Shown here: positions 58,525 through 64,000 of the stretch, in pieces | Position numbering within the stretch: the first letter of the stretch is position 1 | Layout of the letters: every line of letters starts with the position of its first letter | Source of the DNA: JANQIO01 sp038746745 | GTDB lineage: Bacteria > Pseudomonadota > Gammaproteobacteria > Pseudomonadales > Halieaceae | Assembly: GCA_038746745.1 (NCBI GenBank) | Contig: JBCDKJ010000012.1 | Span: 1-64,000 of the forward strand | Direction of reading: 5' to 3' | Length of the DNA stretch: 64,000 bases | Position numbers and translations under genes: made by a program | The notes under the pieces: model-generated | The model's database searches: none | What the model saw: the letters and a program-made list of their open reading frames with translations, nothing else | What the model was told of the DNA's origin: nothing

Positions 58525-60735
58525 TCAGGCTGCAACATCCTCTGCTGCAAAGCGCGCCTTGGCCTCGCGGCGGCGTGCGTGCAGTACGGGCTCGGTGTAG
58601 CCACTGGGCTGCTCGCAGCCTTTGAACACAAGGTCACAGGCGGCCTGAAAGGCGACGCTGTTACCGAAGTCCGGAGCCATGTTGCGGTAGTCAGGATCGT
58701 GGGCATTCTGCTCATCGACCACCTTTGCCATACGCTGCAGGGTCTCCATGACCTGATCGCTGCTGCAGACGTCGTGACGTAGCCAGTTGGCAATGTGCTG
58801 ACTGGAGATACGCAGTGTGGCGCGGTCTTCCATCAACCCAATATCGTTGATGTCAGGCACCTTAGAGCAGCCAACCCCCTGATCTACCCAGCGCACCACG
58901 TACCCTAGAATACCCTGGGCATTGTTATCGAGCTCGCGTTGTATTTCGGAGTCATCGAGCTCACAGGGCGCCACCGGTATTGTCAGAATGTCGTCCAGGG
59001 CAGCGCGCTGCCGCTCGGCAATCTGGGTTTGCTGGTCTGCCACGCTGATGCGGTGGTAGTGGGTCGCATGCAGGGTTGCAGCCGTGGGTGAGGGTACCCA
59101 GGCGGTATTGGCACCCGCCTTCGGATGGCCGACCTTTTGCTCCATCATGGCGCTCATCAGGTCTGGCATGGCCCACATGCCCTTACCGATCTGTGCGTGA
59201 TCGCGCAGTCCACACAGCAACCCGGTGTCCACGTTCCAGTCTTCGTAGGCAGCGATCCATGGCTGCGACTTCATATCGCCCTTGGCTACCATAGGGCCAG
59301 CCTCCATGCTGGTATGAATCTCATCGCCGGTGCGATCCAGGAAGCCCGTGTTGATAAATACCAGGCGCTCTGACGCAATCTTGATACAGGCTTTGAGGTT
59401 GATCGTGGTGCGGCGTTCTTCGTCCATGATGCCGAGCTTCAGTGTGTTCTGCGGTAAACCCAGCATCGCTTCAATGCGGTCAAATAGCTCGCAAGTGAAG
59501 GCCACTTCTTCGGGACCGTGCATCTTGGGTTTTACAATGTAAACGCTGCCCCGGCGGGAATTGCCCGGCCCGCGTCCCTGCAGGTCATGCAGTGCAATGG
59601 TGCTGGTGAACACGCCGTCCAGAATACCCTCCGGCACTTCGGCGCCATCGCTGTCCAGGATGGCATCTGTGGTCATCAGATGCCCCACATTGCGAACAAA
59701 CAGCAGGCTGCGTCCGTGCAGAGTGAGGGTCTCGCCATCGAGTCCTGTGTACTCGCGGTCGGGGTTGAGACGGCGCTCCAGTGTTTTGCCGCCTTTTTCA
59801 AAGGATTCAGTCAGCTTGCCGGTCATCAGGCCGAGCCAATTCCGGTATACCAAAGTTTTATCCTCAGCATCGACAGCAGCGACCGAGTCTTCGCAATCCT
59901 GAATAGTGGTCACTGCAGATTCGAGCAGCACGTCCTTGACACCAGCCGTGTCTGTTTTCCCCACCGGGTGTTGGTGATCGATCTGAATTTCCAGATGCAG
60001 GCCGTTGTGGCGCAGCAGGATTGCGCTGGGTAGCTCAGGCGGGCCCTGATATCCGCGCAGTTGTGTACTGTCTGCGAGACCTGTAACCGCTCCATTGGTA
60101 AGACGCACCTGCAGCGTGCCTCCCTCGATGAGGTAGGCGCTGGCGTCGCGATGACTGCCTTCTGCCAGTGGAGTGGCGTCGTCCAGCAGCGTCCGAGCCC
60201 AGCTAATTACCTTGTCGCCACGTACCGGGTTATAAGCACCGCTGCGTTCCGCGCCATCAGTTTCCGGAATTACGTCCGTGCCATAGAGCGCGTCGTAGAG
60301 ACTGCCCCACCTGGCGTTCGCTGCATTAAGAGCGTAGCGAGCATTCATCACGGGAACCACTAGCTGCGGCCCTGCGATGTTGGCGACCTCCTCGTCGACG
60401 TTTTCTGTGTTGATACTGAAGTCTGACGGCTCTGGCAGAAGGTATCCCAGCGCTTCAAGAAAACTGCGGTAGGCGCTGGCGTCAAAGTCGGGTCCCGGAT
60501 TGGCCTGATGCCAGGCATCGATTTCTCCCTGCATACGATCGCGCTCCGCCAGCAGCGCACGGTTGCGAGGCGCCAGGTCAGCGAGCAGCCTTTCCAGCTC
60601 CTGCCAGAAGTCAGCAGGCGAGATCCCCGTGCCGGGCAATACCTCATGGGTCAGCAATTGGTGAAGTTCGGCAGCAACCTGCAAGCCGCCTTCCTTAATA
60701 CGGTCGGTCATGGCGAAAAAATCCGGATGATTCAA
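58525..60735 (-). CDS. glcB: Malate synthase G
   Basis: The 736-residue protein matches the long G isoform (E. coli 723 residues). Visible blocks are AVDAEDKTLVYRNWLGLMTG, SLLFVRNVGHLMTTDAIL, RRGSVYIVKPKMHGPEEV with the catalytic Arg region, and KLGIMDEERRTTINLKACI with the metal-binding Glu/Asp region. It joins glyoxylate and acetyl-CoA to malate, needed for growth on acetate, fatty acids or glycolate. The ATG at 60735 or Met9 (60711) could be the start. It is downstream of, and in the same direction as, a LysR regulator; a 21-base palindrome lies in the gap. Confidence 0.96.
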   Translation of the reverse strand: MNHPDFFAMTDRIKEGGLQVAAELHQLLTHEVLPGTGISPADFWQELERLLADLAPRNRALLAERDRMQGEIDAWHQANPGPDFDASAYRSFLEALGYLLPEPSDFSINTENVDEEVANIAGPQLVVPVMNARYALNAANARWGSLYDALYGTDVIPETDGAERSGAYNPVRGDKVISWARTLLDDATPLAEGSHRDASAYLIEGGTLQVRLTNGAVTGLADSTQLRGYQGPPELPSAILLRHNGLHLEIQIDHQHPVGKTDTAGVKDVLLESAVTTIQDCEDSVAAVDAEDKTLVYRNWLGLMTGKLTESFEKGGKTLERRLNPDREYTGLDGETLTLHGRSLLFVRNVGHLMTTDAILDSDGAEVPEGILDGVFTSTIALHDLQGRGPGNSRRGSVYIVKPKMHGPEEVAFTCELFDRIEAMLGLPQNTLKLGIMDEERRTTINLKACIKIASERLVFINTGFLDRTGDEIHTSMEAGPMVAKGDMKSQPWIAAYEDWNVDTGLLCGLRDHAQIGKGMWAMPDLMSAMMEQKVGHPKAGANTAWVPSPTAATLHATHYHRISVADQQTQIAERQRAALDDILTIPVAPCELDDSEIQRELDNNAQGILGYVVRWVDQGVGCSKVPDINDIGLMEDRATLRISSQHIANWLRHDVCSSDQVMETLQRMAKVVDEQNAHDPDYRNMAPDFGNSVAFQAACDLVFKGCEQPSGYTEPVLHARRREAKARFAAEDVAA

Positions 60736-60783
60736 ACAGGGCTGAAATTGTAGGAATCACCCCATCATTTATCCAATCAATGC

Positions 60784-60804
60784 CTTTTATCATCAGCATA
60801 AAAG
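60784..60804. promoter_or_regulatory. Palindromic operator candidate upstream of glcB
   Basis: CTTTTAT-N7-ATAAAAG is a perfect 7-base inverted repeat with T and A eleven to thirteen bases apart, as in LysR-type sites. It lies about 50 bases before the glcB start and just after the regulator stop. Confidence 0.5.
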
Positions 60805-60827
60805 ATATGAATGGTTCGCGTGCGCGT

Positions 60828-61778
60828 TTATGCGGAGGCTTTACTGATCTCCCGGCCGGTTTCCACGATCAACTGCCTCAGCCACCGGTTGGCGGGGTTG
60901 TGCTGCAGTAACGGGCTCCAGGCTAACTTGAGTTCCAGCGGCGGGATATCCAGGGGTGGTTGTTTAATGACCAGTCGCGGGTTCTTCACTTGCAGCCGCG
61001 CGGCAAGGCTGGGCAAAGTGACTACCAAATCATTCTGCTCGGCGAGAATCATGGCGGCCTGATAGTGCCGCGTGAACACAGTGATGTGGCGCTTTTTTCC
61101 TAATTTTGCGATGGCCGCGTCAACCCAGCCCAAACGCTGGACATCTTCCGGATTTACGCCTACCCCGACGCCCATGCCGGTTTTACTGACCCAGACGTGC
61201 TGAGCTTCCAAATAGTCATCCAGCGTGAAGGACTTAAGCAGCGGATTATCTGCGCTGAGCAGGCAGGAAAAACTGTCGGTCCACACGGTGTTCTGGTGAA
61301 ACGATTGCGGCATAGAGTCGAAGCGATTAATCACCAGGTCAACTTTGCCGCGCTCCACATCCAGAAAGCTCACGTCGCTGGGGGTCATGATGTCCAGACT
61401 GATGCCCGGTGCCTGCTTGCGCAGCTTTGCCAGTAAGGATGGCAGCAGAGTGCTCTCGGCATAATCGCTGGCCATAATTCTGAATGTGCGCTGTGCTTCG
61501 CCCGGCTCGAACTCCTCATTGGGCTGCAAAGCCTGATCGACGTTGCTGAGGATGTCGCGTATCAGGGGCTCCAGCTCCAGCGCGCGCTCGGTAGGCGTCA
61601 TGCCATCGCTGGTGCGCACCAGAAGAGGGTCATTGAAGGCTTCCCGCAGTCGGCGTAAACCATTGCTCATCGCGGGCTGGCTCAGGTTGAGCTGCGCTGC
61701 GGCCTGGGTCACAGTGCGCTCCCGCAGCAGCACGTCCAGGTACACGAGCAGGTTAAGGTCGACGCGTTGGATATTCAC
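60828..61778 (-). CDS. LysR family transcriptional regulator
   Basis: The 316-residue protein has the N-terminal winged helix (VDLNLLVYLDVLLRERTVTQ, then AAAQLNLSQPAMSNGLRRLR) and a C-terminal substrate-binding domain starting near residue 80 (FRIMASDYAESTLLPSLLAK). The GTG at 61778 gives the standard N-terminus one to two residues before the HTH; a TTG at 61808 would add ten residues. It lies upstream of glcB on the same strand and divergent from the acyl-CoA dehydrogenase gene, so either could be its target. The co-inducer is unknown. Confidence 0.88.
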   Translation of the reverse strand: MNIQRVDLNLLVYLDVLLRERTVTQAAAQLNLSQPAMSNGLRRLREAFNDPLLVRTSDGMTPTERALELEPLIRDILSNVDQALQPNEEFEPGEAQRTFRIMASDYAESTLLPSLLAKLRKQAPGISLDIMTPSDVSFLDVERGKVDLVINRFDSMPQSFHQNTVWTDSFSCLLSADNPLLKSFTLDDYLEAQHVWVSKTGMGVGVGVNPEDVQRLGWVDAAIAKLGKKRHITVFTRHYQAAMILAEQNDLVVTLPSLAARLQVKNPRLVIKQPPLDIPPLELKLAWSPLLQHNPANRWLRQLIVETGREISKASA

Positions 61779-62082
61779 TGTTTGAATGCCAAAGATGAAA
61801 GCTATCAATTTGGAAAATTATCATGGGGTCGGGATAATCACCAGCGCTGATGGATTACGGCGTGCTACTCCGCAGCTCAGTACAATAGCTCGAGTGGTCT
61901 CACCGTCGCTCGACAGCTCGACGACACTTTTTCCGGGACGCGCCGTGAATACGTCCATGTAGGCTCGCGCGCGGCGTCCATGCCGCGCACGGTCCCTGAA
62001 AAAGTGTCGTCAAGCTGTCGAGCTACATGCCAGCGAATAGGCCGCAGACCTCATCGAAAGCCAATCAGATTAGGACAGCCCA
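61779..62082. other. Divergent gap between the LysR gene and the acyl-CoA dehydrogenase gene
   Basis: About 300 bases. The left part (61779-61835) is AT-rich and likely holds both promoters; the right part is filled by the 116-base inverted-repeat element at 61908-62023. AGGA at 62072-62075 serves the dehydrogenase start. Confidence 0.6.
61908..62023. repeat. 116-base imperfect palindrome (hairpin element)
   Basis: Outer arms of about 35 bases (GCTCGACAGCTCGACGACAC then TTTTTCCGGGAC; and GTCCCTGAAAAAG then TGTCGTCAAGCTGTCGAGC) are nearly perfect reverse complements with two mismatches. Inside lies a second hairpin, GCGCGGC-GTCCAT-GCCGCGC, at 61969-61988. The form suggests a REP-like or miniature mobile element; no transposase is linked. 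Confidence 0.85.
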
Positions 62083-63825
62083 ATGAGTAACTACCGAGCC
62101 CCCGTAGAAGATATGCAGTTTGTGATCGATGAACTGTGCGATCTGGAAGCGAGTCTGGGCACCATCGCGGCCTTTACGGACAAAGGCGTAGGGAGTGATC
62201 TCACCACGGCGCTATTAGATGAGTCGGCGCGGCTCTGTGGTGAAGTGTGGTCACCCTTGCGTCGGGTGGGCGATGAGCAGGGGGCGCGCTGTGAGAACGG
62301 CGCGGTGCAGATTACGCCGGGTTATGCCGATGCTCTGCAGCAGCTTGGTGCTGGCGGTTGGCTGGGCATTTCGGCGCCAGAGGAGTTTGGTGGCCAGGGC
62401 CTGCCCGAGGTATACACGACAGCCGCCTGCGAAATGTGGAACAGTGCTGACATGTCTCTGGCGCTGTGCCCGGTTCTCTCTATCGGTGCGGCGCTGGCCC
62501 TGAACACCCACGCCAGCGAGGAACAGAAAGCCATCTATCTTGAAAAGCTTTATACCGGCGAGTGGACGGGCACTATGAACCTGACCGAATCCGGTGCGGG
62601 TTCAGATCTTGGTGTGATGAAAACCCGCGCAGTGCCGGAGGGCGAGCACTACCGTATCTATGGGCAGAAGATTTATATCACCTGGGGTGATCACGATGCG
62701 ACAGATAATATCGTGCATTTGGTGTTGGCCAAGTTGCCGGACGCGCCGGAGGGAAGTAAGGGCATATCGCTGTTTATAGTGCCTAAGTACCTGGTTAATG
62801 AAGACGGCAGTTTGGGCGAACGCAACGATGTATATCCGGTATCCACAGAGCACAAACTGGGTATTCACGGCAGCCCCACCTGCGTGATGGCATTTGGCGA
62901 TACAGATGGCGCTATCGGCTACCTGGTTGGCGAGGAAAACGAAGGCTTGCGCTGCATGTTCACTATGATGAACGAAGCGCGCCTGAAAATAGGTCTGCAG
63001 GGATTGAGTGTGGGCGAGGGCGCCTATCAGCAGGCCGTGGCTTATGCCAGAGACCGGGTGCAGGGAGGCGTGCCGATCGTCGAGCACCCGGATGTGAAGC
63101 GAATGCTGTTAACCATGCGTGCCTGCAACGAAGCCATGCGCGCGTTCGCTTATACCGAGGCGGTGACCATGGATCATGCTCATCACAACAAAGATGCGGC
63201 GGCGCAGGCGCGGGTCGATCTGATGATCCCAGTGATCAAGGGGTGGTTGACGGAAGTCGGGGAAGAGCTGGCCTCGCTGGGAGTGCAGGTACACGGTGGC
63301 ATGGGCTTCGTGGAAGAAACCGGTGCCGCTCAATATCTCCGCGACGTCCGGATTGCGTCGATCTACGAGGGCACCAATGGCATCCAGGCTCAGGATCTGG
63401 TCGGGCGCAAACTGGGACGCGATAACGGTGCCGCCATGGTGGCGCTGTTGGTAGAGCTTGATCAGACCCTGTCTGAGGCGACCGCTCTGCCGGCACTGCG
63501 CGATGCGATGGCGGCAGCGCTGGCTGACTTGCGCGCGTCGACCGTCCGTATCCTTGAGGCCTGGCAAAGCAATCGCAGCGCGGCGCTGGCTTCGGCCTTC
63601 GATTATATGATGCAGACCGGATATGTCATGGGAGGCTGGCATCTGTTGCGCTCGGCGGTGCTCGCACAGGACCGGATCAATGACGGCAGCGATAACCCGT
63701 TCTACCAGCGTAAGCTGGCCACAGCACGCTTTTACTGCGAATCCGTTCTGCCTCGCGCCGCTGGTCATGCTGGTGCGATTTCAGATGCGGGCGGGTTGCT
63801 GGATTACGCCGAGGCGTGGTTGTGA
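62083..63825 (+). CDS. Acyl-CoA dehydrogenase, long form (DmdC/AcdA-like, with C-terminal extra domain)
   Basis: The 580-residue flavoprotein has the acyl-CoA dehydrogenase blocks WTGTMNLTESGAGSDLGVMK near residue 165, the KIYITWGDHD segment near residue 205, GLQVHGGMGF-type GVQVHGGMGFVEETGAAQYL near residue 400 and IYEGTNGIQAQDLVGRKL near residue 430, where Glu of YEGTNG is the likely base. A further 130-residue helical part marks the long subfamily that includes 3-methylmercaptopropionyl-CoA dehydrogenase DmdC. The true substrate cannot be told from sequence. It diverges from a LysR regulator and overlaps rraA. Confidence 0.9.
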   Translation: MSNYRAPVEDMQFVIDELCDLEASLGTIAAFTDKGVGSDLTTALLDESARLCGEVWSPLRRVGDEQGARCENGAVQITPGYADALQQLGAGGWLGISAPEEFGGQGLPEVYTTAACEMWNSADMSLALCPVLSIGAALALNTHASEEQKAIYLEKLYTGEWTGTMNLTESGAGSDLGVMKTRAVPEGEHYRIYGQKIYITWGDHDATDNIVHLVLAKLPDAPEGSKGISLFIVPKYLVNEDGSLGERNDVYPVSTEHKLGIHGSPTCVMAFGDTDGAIGYLVGEENEGLRCMFTMMNEARLKIGLQGLSVGEGAYQQAVAYARDRVQGGVPIVEHPDVKRMLLTMRACNEAMRAFAYTEAVTMDHAHHNKDAAAQARVDLMIPVIKGWLTEVGEELASLGVQVHGGMGFVEETGAAQYLRDVRIASIYEGTNGIQAQDLVGRKLGRDNGAAMVALLVELDQTLSEATALPALRDAMAAALADLRASTVRILEAWQSNRSAALASAFDYMMQTGYVMGGWHLLRSAVLAQDRINDGSDNPFYQRKLATARFYCESVLPRAAGHAGAISDAGGLLDYAEAWL

Positions 63826-64000
63826 TACCCACACCTGATATTGCGGATCAATTTCCAGATCGGGTGCAGGCGCTGGAACTGGATTTGCGCAACTTCGGTG
63901 GCGTGGCTGCGTTTTTTGGAGAGGTTGTGACCGTCAAATGTCACGAAGACAATTCACTGGTGAAGGCACTGGTGTCGACTCCCGGTGAAGGCCGCGTGAT
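63822..64000 (+). CDS. rraA: Ribonuclease activity regulator RraA, partial at right edge
   Basis: A GTG at 63822, overlapping the dehydrogenase stop by 4 bases, opens a frame that runs off the right edge. The visible 59 residues start VIPTPDIADQFPDRVQAL and include NFGGVAAFFGEVVTVKCHED and a GEGRV segment, which match the N-terminus of RraA (SNFGGxxxFGGxIxTVKCxEDN in the family). RraA inhibits RNase E; some homologues are aldolases. Confidence 0.88.
   Translation, partial: MIPTPDIADQFPDRVQALELDLRNFGGVAAFFGEVVTVKCHEDNSLVKALVSTPGEGRV

Overview
The window reads as chromosomal DNA of a marine gammaproteobacterium. Gene order and protein sequences point towards the Cellvibrionales/Halieaceae (OM60/NOR5) side of the class, although no 16S gene is present and this placement is inference. 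Supporting traits are a complete gammaproteobacterial division and cell-wall (dcw) cluster starting with mraZ, the lpoA-yraN-diaA-dolP operon, the rplM-rpsI-petA-petB/C-sspA-sspB block, pilD-pilC-pilB diverging from pilA, and secA-argJ-mutT. Nearly everything is intact and tightly packed, with many 1-4 base ATGA-type overlaps. There are no transposases, CRISPR arrays or tRNAs.

Layout. 1-8930 is a surface-glycan/lipid locus. A leftward, translationally coupled operon carries an O-antigen ligase-like protein, a secreted unknown with a C-terminal pentapeptide repeat, a diacylglycerol-kinase-like protein, a Tam41-like nucleotidyltransferase and a GT2 glycosyltransferase; a GT8-like gene runs off the left edge. 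A rightward group holds a sulfotransferase, a second GT8-like paralogue, a 2OG-Fe(II) oxygenase and a phosphopantetheinyl transferase. 9028-14133 holds L13, S9, the cytochrome bc1 genes (with cytochromes b and c1 fused in one reading frame), sspA and sspB. 14153-17633 is the leftward lpoA operon. 17666-19311 holds rsmI, the RNase P RNA gene and five 69-base direct repeats just downstream of it.

19612-36323 is the dcw cluster (mraZ, rsmH, ftsL, ftsI, murE, murF, mraY, murD, ftsW, murG, murC, ddlB, ftsQ, ftsA, ftsZ). It is preceded by a sigma-70-type promoter and an unusually extended MraZ operator. lpxC, often found after ftsZ, is missing there; an M23 peptidase gene, secA, argJ and mutT follow. 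42004-47497 is coaE and the type IV pilus genes pilD, pilC, pilB (leftward) and pilA (rightward, with a sigma-54-type promoter). Next to pilA, 47577-51936 encodes two GT-C-like membrane proteins and a polyprenyl-phosphate sugar synthase-like GT2, a candidate pilin glycosylation set. 51933-58437 is a second leftward glycan cluster (GT4, epimerase, GT2, Wzx-like flippase, methyltransferase, rhamnosyltransferase-like GT2). 58525-64000 is central metabolism: malate synthase G under a LysR regulator, a long acyl-CoA dehydrogenase, and the start of rraA at the right edge. A 116-base palindromic element lies between the regulator and the dehydrogenase gene.

The best leads for new biology are the rnpB-linked repeat array, the fused cytochrome b-c1 gene, the DAG kinase/Tam41-like pair, the pilA-adjacent GT-C pair and the palindromic element.
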